A stretch of DNA of 64,000 nucleotides from Ancylobacter sp. TS-1 (GTDB lineage: Bacteria; Pseudomonadota; Alphaproteobacteria; Rhizobiales; Xanthobacteraceae). Every line of letters begins with the position of its first letter. The first letter of the stretch is position 1. The translations under genes were made by a program, and so were the position numbers. Of the stretch, positions 17,965 to 27,478 are shown piece after piece. The notes beneath the pieces were generated by a model, which saw nothing but the letters and a program-made list of their open reading frames with translations, ran no database searches and was not told the DNA's origin. Location: the NCBI RefSeq assembly GCF_009223885.1, contig NZ_CP045144.1, positions 806,001-870,000 on the forward strand, read 5' to 3'.

Positions 17965-19179
17965 CTAGAGCCGGGTGCCGGCGAGAAGACGCGGCACGTC
18001 GCGTGTCGGTCCGACACCCTCGCGCATCACCGCGCGCCGCAGGCCGGCGGACTGCCCGAGCATCCAGATCCCGAAACCGCGCATCCCCGCCACCGGCAGC
18101 AGATCCGACAGCAGCGAGCGGTTGAACAGGTCGACCGCGAAGCCCCGGCTGGCGACGTCGGCGCGGCGGCGGCGCTCATAGGTTTCGGTGACGTCTGCGC
18201 CCCCGACATCGGCGCCCGCCCGCGCGGCGTCGCTCGCCAACTCCGCCAGCGTCGCCGCGTCGCGTATGCCGAGATTGAGCCCCTGCGCGCCGATCGGCGG
18301 AATGATATGCGCCGCCTCGCCGATCAGCGCGATGCGCCCGCGCGCGAAATGCGCGGCGGTGCGCTGGCTCAGCGGAAAGCTGCCGCGCGGCGAGAGAAGG
18401 TGCATCCGGCCGAGGATGGAATGGGCCTTGCGCTCCATGGCGGCGGCGAACGCTTCCGGCGTCAGCGCGCCAAGCTGCTCGGCCTCATCAGGGGAAACCA
18501 CGCAGACCACGCTCGACCGATCCCCCGGCAGCGGCACCAGCGTGAAGGGGCCGGTGCGCGTGTGGAACTCGGTGGAGACGTCGCGATGCGGCCGGCCATG
18601 CGCCAGCGTCGCGGTGACGGCGACCTGCGGGTATTCGCGCACGCGCATGTCGATGCCGGCGGCGCGCCGGCTCGGTGAATTGCGCCCGTCGGCCGCGGCG
18701 ACGAGGGCTGCCTCGAAGACGGTGCCGTCGTCCAGCGTGATGGCAACGGCCTCGGGCCCGTCCTCGACCTGCCGGACGGCGGCGCGCAACCGCGTGATTC
18801 GGGCATCGGCGGCAACCGCCTCGTCGAGCGCCGCCAGCAGCACCTCGTTCTCGAGATTCCAGGCGAACCCTTCGAGCCCAAGCTCACTTGAGCGGAATTC
18901 CACCTCCGGCGCGCGCAGCAGCCTGCCGGTATCGTCGATCAACCGCATGATCCGCAGTGGCGCGGCATCCGGGCGCAGCCGCTCCCACAGGCCGAGCGCC
19001 TCAAGGGCACGCACAGAACCATCCATGAGCGCCGTGGTGCGCGGGTCGGGCGCGCGCGGCGGGGCGGCGAGCCTCACCTGAAGGCCGCCCGAAGCGAGGG
19101 CGAGAGCGGCGACGAGGCCGCTGGCACCGCCCCCGATGACGGCGACGGTCGGCGGCGGCAACCGGGAGTTCGATGACAT
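17965..19179 (-). CDS. UbiH/UbiF/COQ6 family FAD-dependent monooxygenase
   Basis: This 404-residue flavoprotein hydroxylase has the FAD dinucleotide motif VIGGGASGLVAALALA at its N-terminus, GRNSPSRRAAGI (the DG motif region) in the middle, and RIALIGEAAHIIPPIGAQGL, the GD-type FAD-ribityl motif in which Asp is replaced by Glu. The family hydroxylates the ubiquinone ring. Alphaproteobacteria use UbiL, UbiM and similar enzymes of broad regiospecificity, and I cannot assign C1, C5 or C6 from sequence alone. The start at 19179 has GGAGG five bases upstream; the Met at 19191 is less likely. Confidence 0.85.
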   Translation of the reverse strand: MSSNSRLPPPTVAVIGGGASGLVAALALASGGLQVRLAAPPRAPDPRTTALMDGSVRALEALGLWERLRPDAAPLRIMRLIDDTGRLLRAPEVEFRSSELGLEGFAWNLENEVLLAALDEAVAADARITRLRAAVRQVEDGPEAVAITLDDGTVFEAALVAAADGRNSPSRRAAGIDMRVREYPQVAVTATLAHGRPHRDVSTEFHTRTGPFTLVPLPGDRSSVVCVVSPDEAEQLGALTPEAFAAAMERKAHSILGRMHLLSPRGSFPLSQRTAAHFARGRIALIGEAAHIIPPIGAQGLNLGIRDAATLAELASDAARAGADVGGADVTETYERRRRADVASRGFAVDLFNRSLLSDLLPVAGMRGFGIWMLGQSAGLRRAVMREGVGPTRDVPRLLAGTRL

Positions 19180-19256
19180 CTGGTCCTCCATACGGCATCG
19201 GCGGGACTGTCAGCCTGCCCGCGAGTGTGGGATAAGCAGCACAGCGTGGTCTGGCA

Positions 19257-20078
19257 ATGCAGATCAATGCGGGCAAATGCTATATGCGTAACGAAGAAGC
19301 AGGCGGCGACCGGTCCGATCCGGCAGTCGGGGGAGAAGATCCGTTGGCGATCACATCCAAGTCGCTCAGTGAGCGTCCGGCCAGCCGGCGCACGCTCGCT
19401 TTTGCGGTCCACATCTTCACCGCCTCCGGCGCGGTGTGCGGCCTCATGGCGCTGATGGCGGCAGTCGAGGGCCACTGGGCCATCATGTTCGCCTGGCTGG
19501 GCGCCGCCCTGTTCGTCGACGGCATCGACGGCAGCATGGCCCGCCGTGCCCGCGTGGTCGAAGTGCTGCCGCGCTGGTCGGGCGAGACGCTCGATCTCGT
19601 CGTCGACTACCTCACCTATTGCCTCGTGCCCGCCTTCGCAGTGGCCTCCAGCGGCATGATGCCCTTCTGGATGGCGGTGCCGGCCAGCGTCGCCATTCTG
19701 GTGACCAGCGCGCTCTATTTCGCCGACACCTCGATGAAGACCGAGGACCTGTATTTCCAGGGCTTCCCGGCGGTGTGGAACCTCGTAGTGTTCTATTTCT
19801 TCCTCGTGCCGCTCAATCCCTGGGTCATCTTCGGCATCGTGATTCTGCTCTCGGTCGGCACCTTCCTGCCGATCAAGTTCGTGCATCCGTTCCGGGTGGT
19901 GCGGCTGCGCCTTCTCACCATCGCCCTTCTGGCCGTCTGGGCCGTGCTGGCGGTTCTCGCGGTGATCGACGGCATGAAGCCGGACCTGTGGGTCACGGTC
20001 AGCCTGTGCCTGTGCGCCGCCTATTTCAGCGTGTTCGGCCTCATCCCCTCGCGGCGGGCCGGCGGCACCCCGGTCTGA
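19257..20078 (+). CDS. pcs: Phosphatidylcholine synthase
   Basis: This 273-residue inner-membrane CDP-alcohol phosphotransferase condenses CDP-diacylglycerol with choline to phosphatidylcholine. The catalytic motif is complete: Asp88, Asp91-Gly92, Ala95-Arg96, Gly109, Asp113 and Asp117. The following YLTYCLVPAFA and SALYFADTSMKTEDLYFQGF (about 160-179) are typical of Pcs. About seven to eight membrane helices are seen. The true start is uncertain, because the first 40 residues are polar and Met1, Met10 or a TTG at 19344 could serve. It is followed 23 bases later by a quinone oxidoreductase gene, probably in one operon. Confidence 0.93.
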   Translation: MQINAGKCYMRNEEAGGDRSDPAVGGEDPLAITSKSLSERPASRRTLAFAVHIFTASGAVCGLMALMAAVEGHWAIMFAWLGAALFVDGIDGSMARRARVVEVLPRWSGETLDLVVDYLTYCLVPAFAVASSGMMPFWMAVPASVAILVTSALYFADTSMKTEDLYFQGFPAVWNLVVFYFFLVPLNPWVIFGIVILLSVGTFLPIKFVHPFRVVRLRLLTIALLAVWAVLAVLAVIDGMKPDLWVTVSLCLCAAYFSVFGLIPSRRAGGTPV

Positions 20079-20101
20079 GCGTTCAGCAGGAGAGTTGAGG
20101 C

Positions 20102-21079
20102 ATGGCGTCGGCGGTTCGTGTTCACGAGATCGGTGGTCCCGAGGTTCTGCGCTACGAGGAGATCGCCGTCGGCTCGCCCGGCCCCGGCGAGGTCCGGCTG
20201 CGCCATACCGCGATCGGCCTCAATTTCCTCGACACCTATTTCCGCAGCGGCCTCTACCCGTCGCCGCAGGGCCTGCCCTTCATCCCCGGCAACGAGGCGG
20301 CCGGAATCATCGTCGAGGTCGGCGCGGGCGTGAGCGAGTTCCGGCCCGGCGACCGCGTCGCCTATGGCTCGTCGCTGGGCGCCTACGCCACCGAGCGCGT
20401 CATGGCGACGGCGCCGCTGGTCAAGCTGCCCGACACCATCCGCGACGAGACCGCCGCCGCCATGATGCTGAAGGGCATGACGGCCCGCTACCTGCTGCGC
20501 CAGACCCACAAGTTGAAGGCCGGCGATACCATCCTCGTCCACGCGGCCGCCGGCGGCGTCGGGCTGATCCTCTCGCAATGGGCGACGCATCTCGGCGCCA
20601 CCGTGATCGGCACCGTCGGCTCGTCCGAGAAGGCGGAGCTGGCTCGCGCCAACGGCGTGGCCTACGCCATCAACTACAATGAGGAAAACTTCGTCGAGCG
20701 GGTGCGCGACATCACCGAAGGCGCGATGTGCGACGTCGTTTATGACGGGGTGGGGCAGGCGACCTACCCGGCCTCGCTCGACACGCTCAAGCCGCGCGGC
20801 CTGTTCGTGAGCTTCGGCAACGCCTCCGGCGCCATCCAGAACTTCAGCCTGATGGCCCTCTCGCAGAAGGGCTCGCTCTACGCGACCCGCCCGACCCTGT
20901 TCACCCATGTGGCGACGCGGGACGCCCTGCTCGAGAACGCGAACGACCTGTTCGACGTCGTCGGCTCCGGCATCGTGCGGATTCCGGTCAACCAGCGTTA
21001 CCGTCTGGCGGATGCGGCCGAGGCGCATCGCGACCTCGAGGGGCGCCGCACGACGGGCTCGACCGTGCTGCTGCCCTGA
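20102..21079 (+). CDS. NADPH:quinone oxidoreductase (zeta-crystallin-like)
   Basis: The 325-residue member of the medium-chain dehydrogenase/reductase superfamily belongs to the QOR group. It has the GroES-like N-terminal half with GLNFLDTYFRSGLYP and PGNEAAGIIVEVG, and the Rossmann motif VHAAAGGVGLILSQWA. Zinc ligands are absent, as in QOR. It reduces quinones or enones with NADPH. A ribosome site (AGGAGAG) lies upstream, and it probably shares the pcs transcript. Confidence 0.92.
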   Translation: MASAVRVHEIGGPEVLRYEEIAVGSPGPGEVRLRHTAIGLNFLDTYFRSGLYPSPQGLPFIPGNEAAGIIVEVGAGVSEFRPGDRVAYGSSLGAYATERVMATAPLVKLPDTIRDETAAAMMLKGMTARYLLRQTHKLKAGDTILVHAAAGGVGLILSQWATHLGATVIGTVGSSEKAELARANGVAYAINYNEENFVERVRDITEGAMCDVVYDGVGQATYPASLDTLKPRGLFVSFGNASGAIQNFSLMALSQKGSLYATRPTLFTHVATRDALLENANDLFDVVGSGIVRIPVNQRYRLADAAEAHRDLEGRRTTGSTVLLP

Positions 21080-21296
21080 GCGGGGAGCCACCGCGACTCT
21101 GGCGCGAAACGCATCAGAATACGGACCGGATGGACCAGACTTTAGGCTTGCTCCACTCAACCGGCATGCCATGCTGACGGCCAACCTTCCGTCACATTCG
21201 AAGCGCGAATGACCCGCGAAACGCAGCCTGAACCCCGCCCCCCATGCGAACGCCTCGCCTGCGCCGATTTCCCTCGGCGCCCGCGCGGGTAGCCAC

Positions 21297-22883
21297 ATGG
21301 CGGCAGGCGTGAGCGAAGCGGGAACCCCTCCAGCGTCACTTCTCGAGGCCGTCGGCCTGACCAAGCGCTTCGGCGCGCTGGTGGCCAACGACCATGTCAG
21401 CCTGGCGATCCGGGGCGGCGAGACGCATGCCCTGCTGGGCGAGAACGGCGCCGGAAAGTCGACGCTGGTCAAGATGATGTGCGGGCTGCTTCAGCCCGAT
21501 TCGGGCGAGCTGCTCTATGACGGCGCGCCCATCTTCTTCCCCGACCCGGCCAGTTCCCGCGCCCGCGGCGTCGGCGTCGTGTTCCAGCATTTCGCCCTGT
21601 TCGACGCGCTGACCGTGGTGGAGAACGTCGCGCTCGGCCTGCCGGGCCACGAGCCTCTGACCTTGCTGGCGGCGCGCATCGACGACTGCGTGCACCGCTA
21701 CGGTCTCGCGGTGGAGCCCTGGCGCCGTGTCGGTGAGCTTTCGGTCGGCGAGCGCCAGCGTGTCGAGATCGTGCGCTGTCTGCTCGGCGACCCGCGCGTG
21801 CTGATCCTCGACGAGCCGACCTCGGTGCTCACACCCGACGAATCCGAAAACCTCTTCCGCACCGTCGACCTGCTCACCGGCGAGGGGCGGGCGGTGCTGT
21901 TCATCAGCCACAAGCTCGACGAGGTGCGCCGCCTGTGCCACCGCGCCACCGTGCTGCGCGGCGGCAAGTTCATCGCCGAGGTCGATCCCAAGCAGGAATC
22001 CTCCGCCAGCCTCGCCCGCCTGATGGTGGGCGCCGACGTGCCGCGCACGCCGCGCATCGTCACCCACGAGGTCGGCGAGCCCCGCCTGCTGGTGCATAAG
22101 CTCAGCGTTACCGGCGACGGCAGTCGCGGCTCCGCGCTGCACGACATCGAACTGGAAATCCGCGCCGGCGAGATCGTCGGCATCGCCGGCGTCGCCGGCA
22201 ACGGCCAGACGACGCTGTTCGAGGTGCTCTCCGGCGAGAAGCTGGCCGAGGACCCGGAGAGCATCGTCATCGACAAGGTGCCGGCCGGCGCCCTCGGCCC
22301 GACCGAACGCCGCGCGCTGCGGGCCGGCTTCGTGCCGGAAGAGCGGCTCGGCCATGCCGCCGCACCCGACCTGCCGCTGTCCGACAACGTGCTGCTCACC
22401 ACCCATGGCGACCCCGGAATCGTCAGCTTCGGCGTGATCCGCCACGCGGCGGTGAAGGACTATTTCCAGCGCATCGTGAAGGGCTTCGACGTGCGCTTCG
22501 GCGGCAAGGACCCGAAGGCGCGGCGCCTGTCCGGCGGCAATCTGCAGAAGTTCGTCATCGGCCGCGAAGTATTGCGCCAGCCGGTACTGATCGTCGTCGA
22601 CCAGCCGACCTGGGGCGTCGACGCGGCGGCGGCGGCTTTCATCCGCACCACGCTGCGCGAGAAGGCAGCGGAAGGCTGCGCCGTACTAGTGATCAGCCAG
22701 GACCTCGACGAGTTGCTGGAATTCGCCGACCGCATCGCGGTGATGAGCGAGGGCCATCTCACCGTGCCGGTCCCGGTCGCCGAGACCTCGCGCGAGGCGA
22801 TCGGTCTCGCCATGGGCGGGGCCCATGACGCCCACGGCGCGGGCGCGCACGACGCCGGCGGGGAGGGCGCCCATGCCTCTTAA
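21297..22883 (+). CDS. BMP-type nucleoside ABC importer, fused double ATPase
   Basis: The 528-residue protein holds two ABC cassettes. The first has Walker A GENGAGKST (48-56), signature LSVGERQRVEI and Walker B LILDEPTSVLT. The second has a degenerate Walker A (AGVAGNGQTTL, Lys replaced by Gln) but a canonical signature, LSGGNLQKFVIGRE. This asymmetry is usual in the RbsA/YufO family. The C-terminus is His/Ala/Gly-rich (HDAHGAGAHDAGGEGAHAS). It is the first gene of a four-gene importer and overlaps the permease gene by 11 bases. The upstream 217 bases show no clear riboswitch. Confidence 0.92.
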   Translation: MAAGVSEAGTPPASLLEAVGLTKRFGALVANDHVSLAIRGGETHALLGENGAGKSTLVKMMCGLLQPDSGELLYDGAPIFFPDPASSRARGVGVVFQHFALFDALTVVENVALGLPGHEPLTLLAARIDDCVHRYGLAVEPWRRVGELSVGERQRVEIVRCLLGDPRVLILDEPTSVLTPDESENLFRTVDLLTGEGRAVLFISHKLDEVRRLCHRATVLRGGKFIAEVDPKQESSASLARLMVGADVPRTPRIVTHEVGEPRLLVHKLSVTGDGSRGSALHDIELEIRAGEIVGIAGVAGNGQTTLFEVLSGEKLAEDPESIVIDKVPAGALGPTERRALRAGFVPEERLGHAAAPDLPLSDNVLLTTHGDPGIVSFGVIRHAAVKDYFQRIVKGFDVRFGGKDPKARRLSGGNLQKFVIGREVLRQPVLIVVDQPTWGVDAAAAAFIRTTLREKAAEGCAVLVISQDLDELLEFADRIAVMSEGHLTVPVPVAETSREAIGLAMGGAHDAHGAGAHDAGGEGAHAS

Positions 22884-23949
22884 GCTCGAACGGCAGGAGA
22901 ACGTCTCCACCCTGCGCCTCGCGGCGGCGCCGCTGGTGGCGCTGCTCGTCACGCTGGTGGTCGGGGCGGTGATGTTCGTCCTGCTCGGCCACGACCCGAT
23001 CCGGGCCTTCACCATCTATTTCATCGAGCCGCTGGGCGACCCGTGGACGCTGCAGGAACTGGTGGTCAAGGCCTGCCCGCTGCTGCTGATCGGCATCGGC
23101 CTCGCCTTCTGCTACCGCGCCAACCGCTGGAACATCGGCGCCGAGGGCCAGTATGTCGCCGGCGCCCTGCTCGGCTCCTGGCTGGCGCTGGCGACGCACG
23201 GCACCGAGGCCGGTCCGTGGGTGCTGCCCGCCATGCTGGTGCTGGGCGCCATTGGCGGCGCGCTTTGGGGGCTCATTCCGGCTTTCCTGCGCGTGCGCTT
23301 CGGCTCCAGCGAGATCCTCACCAGCCTGATGCTGGTCTATGTCGCGCAGTACGGGCTCGATTATCTGGTGCGCGGCCCGTGGCGCGATCCCGCCGGCTTC
23401 AACTTTCCGCAGAGCGTGACCTTCGACGACGTGGCGCTGATGCCGCTGCTGTTCGAGGAAGGGCGCCTGCATGGCGGCATCATCGTCGCGCTGGTGGCGG
23501 TGGCGGCGGCGACCTTCGTGCTCGGGCGCACGCTGGTCGGCTTCTCCATCGAACTCGGCGGCTCGGCCCCGCGCGCCGCTGCCTTCGCCGGCTTCGACGA
23601 GCGGCGCGTGACCTATGGCGTCTTCGCCGTCTCCGGCGCGCTGGCCGGCATCGCCGGCATCATCGAGGTGGCCGGCCCCATCGGCCAGATGCAGCCGACC
23701 ATCTCGCCCGGCTACGGCTTCACCGCGATCATCGCCGCCATGCTCGGCCGGCTGCACCCGGTCGGCATATTGGTGGCGAGCCTCGTGCTGGCGCTGACCT
23801 ATATCGGCGGCGAGGCGGCGCAGATCAGCATGCGCATGCCCTTCGACGTCACCCGCGTCTTCCAGGGCACGCTGCTGATCGCCATCCTCGCGGCGGACGT
23901 GCTGGTGCGCTACCGCATCCGCCGGGTGGAGGGGACGAGCCATGCTTGA
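22873..23949 (+). CDS. BMP-type nucleoside ABC importer, permease 1 (YufP/NupP-like)
   Basis: The 358-residue BPD_transp_2-type permease has about nine to ten membrane helices. Conserved blocks are FCYRANRWNIGAEGQYVAGA, FGSSEILTSLMLVYVA and EVAGPIGQMQ. The start at 22873 lies inside the end of the ATPase gene, indicating translational coupling. It forms the membrane channel with the next gene product. Confidence 0.92.
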   Translation: MPLKLERQENVSTLRLAAAPLVALLVTLVVGAVMFVLLGHDPIRAFTIYFIEPLGDPWTLQELVVKACPLLLIGIGLAFCYRANRWNIGAEGQYVAGALLGSWLALATHGTEAGPWVLPAMLVLGAIGGALWGLIPAFLRVRFGSSEILTSLMLVYVAQYGLDYLVRGPWRDPAGFNFPQSVTFDDVALMPLLFEEGRLHGGIIVALVAVAAATFVLGRTLVGFSIELGGSAPRAAAFAGFDERRVTYGVFAVSGALAGIAGIIEVAGPIGQMQPTISPGYGFTAIIAAMLGRLHPVGILVASLVLALTYIGGEAAQISMRMPFDVTRVFQGTLLIAILAADVLVRYRIRRVEGTSHA

Positions 23950-24865
23950 TGCCGCGATCATCGGGGCGGTGTTCGCCAGCGTCGTCGCGGCGGCGACGAC
24001 GCTGCTGCTCGCCTCGCTCGGCGAGCTGGTGGCCGAGCGGGCCGGCACCCTCAATCTCGGCGTCGAGGGGATGATGATCGTCGGCGCGGCGGTCGGCTAC
24101 GCGACGGCCTATTCGTCCGGCAGTCTGCTGCTCGGCACGCTGGCCGCCGTGCTAGCCGGCACCGCGCTGTCGCTGGTGTTCGCTGGCCTCTCCGTGTGGC
24201 TGGCCACCAATCAGGTCGCCTCGGGGCTGGCGACCACCATTCTCGGCCTCGGCATCGCCGGGCTGATCGGGTCGTCCTTCGTCGGCACCCGGCTCGACGC
24301 CGCGCCGGCCCTCGATCTTCCGGTGCTCACCGACCTGCCGATCATCGGTCGCGCGGTGTTCGGGCAGGATGCCTTCGTCTACGCCTCCCTGCTGCTGCTC
24401 GCCGCCGTCACCTACGGGCTGGCGCGCACCCGCGCCGGGCTGGTGCTGCGGGCGGTCGGCGAGAGCCACTCCGCCGCGCATGCGCTCGGCCATCCGGTGC
24501 GCCGGATCCGCACGCTGGCGGTGATGTTCGGCGGCGCCTGCGCGGGGCTCGCCGGCGCCCATCTCTCGCTGGCCTACACGCCCTTCTGGGCGAGCGACAT
24601 GACCGCCGGCCGGGGCTGGATCGCGCTTGCGCTGGTGGTGTTCTCCGCGTGGCGGCCGCTCTGGCTGCTGGCAGGCGCCTACCTCTTCGGCGCGGTATCG
24701 ATCTTGCAACTGCACGTTCAGGGCTTCGGGCTCGGCATCCCCTCGCAGTTCCTGTCGTCGCTGCCCTATCTGGCGACGATCATCGCGCTGGTGGCCATCT
24801 CCGCCCTCAAGCGCGGGCAGGGTGCGCCGGCCTCGCTCGGCGTCCCCTTCGTGCCCGATCGCTGA
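23942..24865 (+). CDS. BMP-type nucleoside ABC importer, permease 2 (YufQ/NupQ-like)
   Basis: The 307-residue second permease has AGTLNLGVEGMMIVGA near the N-terminus, VRRIRTLAVMFGGACAGLAG after mid-protein and about eight to nine membrane helices. It overlaps permease 1 by 8 bases. Family knowledge (BmpA/NupABC, YufNOPQ) points to import of purine or pyrimidine nucleosides, with some members taking other small molecules. Confidence 0.92.
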   Translation: MLDAAIIGAVFASVVAAATTLLLASLGELVAERAGTLNLGVEGMMIVGAAVGYATAYSSGSLLLGTLAAVLAGTALSLVFAGLSVWLATNQVASGLATTILGLGIAGLIGSSFVGTRLDAAPALDLPVLTDLPIIGRAVFGQDAFVYASLLLLAAVTYGLARTRAGLVLRAVGESHSAAHALGHPVRRIRTLAVMFGGACAGLAGAHLSLAYTPFWASDMTAGRGWIALALVVFSAWRPLWLLAGAYLFGAVSILQLHVQGFGLGIPSQFLSSLPYLATIIALVAISALKRGQGAPASLGVPFVPDR

Positions 24866-24966
24866 CGGGCCTGACGATCGGCCGCGCTCGCGGCCTCCCG
24901 GCGTGCGATGCGGCCGCGCATCGCCGGTGACAATCCGAGGCCGCGTTTGATGGAGCGGAGACGTTC

Positions 24967-26049
24967 ATGCGCAAGATTCTCTCCATGGCGGTCGCCTTCG
25001 CCTCGGGGCTCGCCCTCGCCGGAGGTCTGCCGGAGGCGCAGGCGGCGGAGAAGCTGAAGGCCGCCTGGGTCTATATCGGCCCGGTCGGCGACTTCGGCTG
25101 GACCTACCAGCACGATCAGGGCCGCAAGGCGGTCGAGAAGGAGTTCGGCGACAAGGTCGAGACCACCTATGTCGAGAACGTGCCCGAGGGCCCTGACGCC
25201 GAGCGCGTGATCGAGCAGCTCGTGCGCGCCGGCAACAAGATCATCTTCACCACCTCCTTCGGCTACATGGAGCCGACGCTGAAGGTGGCGAAGCGCCATC
25301 CGAAGGTGTTTTTCGAGCACGCCACCGGCTACAAGCGCACGAAGAACGTCTCGACCTACAACGCCAAGTTCCACGAGGGCCGCTACGTCCTCGGCCAGCT
25401 CGCGGCGAAGACGTCGAAGACCGGCACGGTCGGCTACATCGCCTCCTTCCCGATCCCCGAAGTCATCTCCGGCATCAATTCGCTGATGCTCGGCGCGCAG
25501 TCGGTCAACCCGGACATGAAGATCAAGATCGTCTGGGTGAATTCCTGGTTCGACCCGGCGAAGGAAGCCGACGCCGCCAAGGCGCTGATCGACCAGGGCG
25601 CCGACGTGATCTCCCAGCACACCGACAGCCCCGCAGCCATGCAGGCCGCCGAGGCGCGCGGCGCGAAGGCCTTCGGGCAGGCGTCCGACATGATCGCCTT
25701 CGGCCCCCAGGCCCAGCTGACCTCCATCGTCGACAACTGGGCGCCCTATTACGTCAAGCGCGTCAAGGCGGCGCTGGACGGCACCTGGACGTCGACCGAC
25801 ACCTGGGCCGGCATGAAGGAGGGCGAGGTCGTCATGGCGCCCTATACCAACATGCCCGACGACGTGAAGAAGATGGCCGAGGAGACCCAGGCCGCCATCA
25901 CCTCCGGCGCGCTGCATCCCTTCAAGGGCCCGATCTACAACCAGAAGGGCGAACTGGTGGTGAAGGAAGGCGAGGCGCTGCCGGACAAGGATATCCTGTC
26001 CATGAACTGGTACGTAAAGGGCATCGACGACAAGGTGCCCGGCCAGTGA
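24967..26049 (+). CDS. BMP family periplasmic substrate-binding protein
   Basis: The 360-residue protein has a signal peptide at 1-27 (ending EAQAAE). The mature protein opens with AAWVYIGPVGDFGWTYQHDQ, the BMP/PnrA start, and carries FFEHATGYK and TVGYIASFPIPEVISGINS. Asp, Trp and Phe in VGDFGWTY are the positions that stack on the nucleobase in PnrA-like proteins. In many alphaproteobacteria this subgroup is encoded beside amidohydrolases, as here. Start has GGAG upstream. Confidence 0.92.
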   Translation: MRKILSMAVAFASGLALAGGLPEAQAAEKLKAAWVYIGPVGDFGWTYQHDQGRKAVEKEFGDKVETTYVENVPEGPDAERVIEQLVRAGNKIIFTTSFGYMEPTLKVAKRHPKVFFEHATGYKRTKNVSTYNAKFHEGRYVLGQLAAKTSKTGTVGYIASFPIPEVISGINSLMLGAQSVNPDMKIKIVWVNSWFDPAKEADAAKALIDQGADVISQHTDSPAAMQAAEARGAKAFGQASDMIAFGPQAQLTSIVDNWAPYYVKRVKAALDGTWTSTDTWAGMKEGEVVMAPYTNMPDDVKKMAEETQAAITSGALHPFKGPIYNQKGELVVKEGEALPDKDILSMNWYVKGIDDKVPGQ

Positions 26050-26071
26050 CACCGGCCGCCGGCTGAATCCC

Positions 26072-26103
26072 GATGGCGGCGCCGCTCCGGTCGCGCCGCC
26101 ATC
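26072..26103 (+). terminator. Hairpin after the BMP gene (attenuator or weak terminator)
   Basis: GATGGCGGCG (26072-26081) and CGCCGCCATC (26094-26103) form a perfect 10-bp stem just after the binding-protein stop. No T-tract follows, so it may stabilise the abundant binding-protein mRNA end rather than terminate fully. Confidence 0.45.
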
Positions 26104-26197
26104 GTTGCCAAAGGCACGCCCATATGCGATTGCCGTGCACGGCGAGCGGCGGCACGAACCATGCCCATCGCCGGGCGAGAGGCGCAGCGTCGACGAC

Positions 26198-27478
26198 ATG
26201 AGAATAGCCCTGGACATCGCCGCGCTTGGAAGCCGCGCCGCGGCGATGATCGAAGAACTCGGCGCGATCTCCGCCCGACCCGACAATCTCACCCGCCTGT
26301 TCCTGACGCCCGAGCACCGGCGCGCCGCCGATCTCGTCGCCCGCTGGATGTCGGAAGCCGGCCTCGCGGTGGACGAGGACGCGCTCGGCACGGTGCGCGG
26401 CGGCTGGTACCCCGCCGGTAAGGAGGCGCCGCGCCTGCTGATCGGCTCGCATATCGACACGGTGGCGAACGCTGGCAGATATGACGGCGCCATGGGCGTC
26501 GTCCTCGGCATCCTCGCCGTCGGAGAGATCGCCCGCGCCGGGCTCACGCCGCCTTACGGCATCGACGTGCTGGCCTTCGGCGACGAGGAGGGCACCCGCT
26601 TTCCGACCACGCTGTCCTCCTCCGCCGCCATTGCCGGCGTGTTCCCGCCGGCGAGCCTGGCAGGCGCCGATTCCGACGGGGTGAGCCTGCGCGAGGCGCT
26701 GATCGCCTACGGCAAGAACCCCGACGACATTCCCTCCGCCGCCTACGATCCCTCCAGGGTCATCGCCTATGTCGAGGCGCATATCGAGCAGGGCCCGGTG
26801 CTGGAAGCCGAGGGCCAGCCGCTTGGCGTCGTCACCGCCATCGCCGGCGCCTCGCGCCTGTCCGTCACCGTGACCGGCGAGGCCGGCCATGCCGGAACCG
26901 TTCCGATGCGCATGCGCCGCGACGCGCTGCTCGGTGCCGCCGAGATGGCGCTGGAGGTCGAGCGCATCGCGCGGGCGGACCGGCACGGCATGGTGGCGAC
27001 TGTCGGGCGCATGCATGTCGAGCCCGGTTCGGTCAACGTCATCCCCTCGCGCGTCGTCTTCACCGTCGATCTGCGCTCGGGCTCCGATATGTCGCGCCGC
27101 GAGGCGCTGACCCGCTTCGAGCGCGAGGCGCACAGGATCGCCGACCGTCGCGGGCTCGGCGTCGTCATCTCGGCCTTCCACGAGGTGGCGACGGTGCCGT
27201 GCTATCGCGACCTGCAGCTCCGGCTGGGCAACGCTGTCGCCGATCTCGGACATCGCGCCCCCTCGCTCGCCTCGGGAGCCGGCCATGACGGGCAGGCCAT
27301 GTCGAAGCTCTGCCCGGTCGGCATGCTGTTCGTGCGCTGCCGGGGCGGCATCAGCCACAACCCGGCGGAATACACCTCACCCGAGGATATGGGACTGGCG
27401 GCAGCGGCCTTGATCCGCTTCATCGAACGCTTCCAGCTCCCCCAACTCGACGGCGGCCCAAGCGGAGCACAGACGTGA
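26198..27478 (+). CDS. Zn-dependent amidohydrolase, AllC / N-carbamoyl-L-amino-acid hydrolase family
   Basis: This 426-residue M20-type hydrolase belongs to the hydantoinase/carbamoylase group. The metal ligands are visible: His85 (GSHIDT), Asp96 (GRYDGAMG), Glu130-Glu131 (DEEGTRF), His in EAHIEQGP and His near the end (GISHNPAEYT). The group includes allantoate amidohydrolase, ureidoglycine-type enzymes and N-carbamoyl amino acid hydrolases. The start at 26198 is chosen for family length; no good ribosome site is seen. Its stop overlaps the next start (GTGA). Next to a nucleoside-type importer it suggests breakdown of a purine- or pyrimidine-derived carbamoyl compound. Confidence 0.85.
   Translation: MRIALDIAALGSRAAAMIEELGAISARPDNLTRLFLTPEHRRAADLVARWMSEAGLAVDEDALGTVRGGWYPAGKEAPRLLIGSHIDTVANAGRYDGAMGVVLGILAVGEIARAGLTPPYGIDVLAFGDEEGTRFPTTLSSSAAIAGVFPPASLAGADSDGVSLREALIAYGKNPDDIPSAAYDPSRVIAYVEAHIEQGPVLEAEGQPLGVVTAIAGASRLSVTVTGEAGHAGTVPMRMRRDALLGAAEMALEVERIARADRHGMVATVGRMHVEPGSVNVIPSRVVFTVDLRSGSDMSRREALTRFEREAHRIADRRGLGVVISAFHEVATVPCYRDLQLRLGNAVADLGHRAPSLASGAGHDGQAMSKLCPVGMLFVRCRGGISHNPAEYTSPEDMGLAAAALIRFIERFQLPQLDGGPSGAQT

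Noticed and set aside
21080..21296. Possible purine or other riboswitch upstream of the nucleoside importer
   Set aside because: Looked for conserved aptamer cores and a terminator/antiterminator pair; none could be seen.
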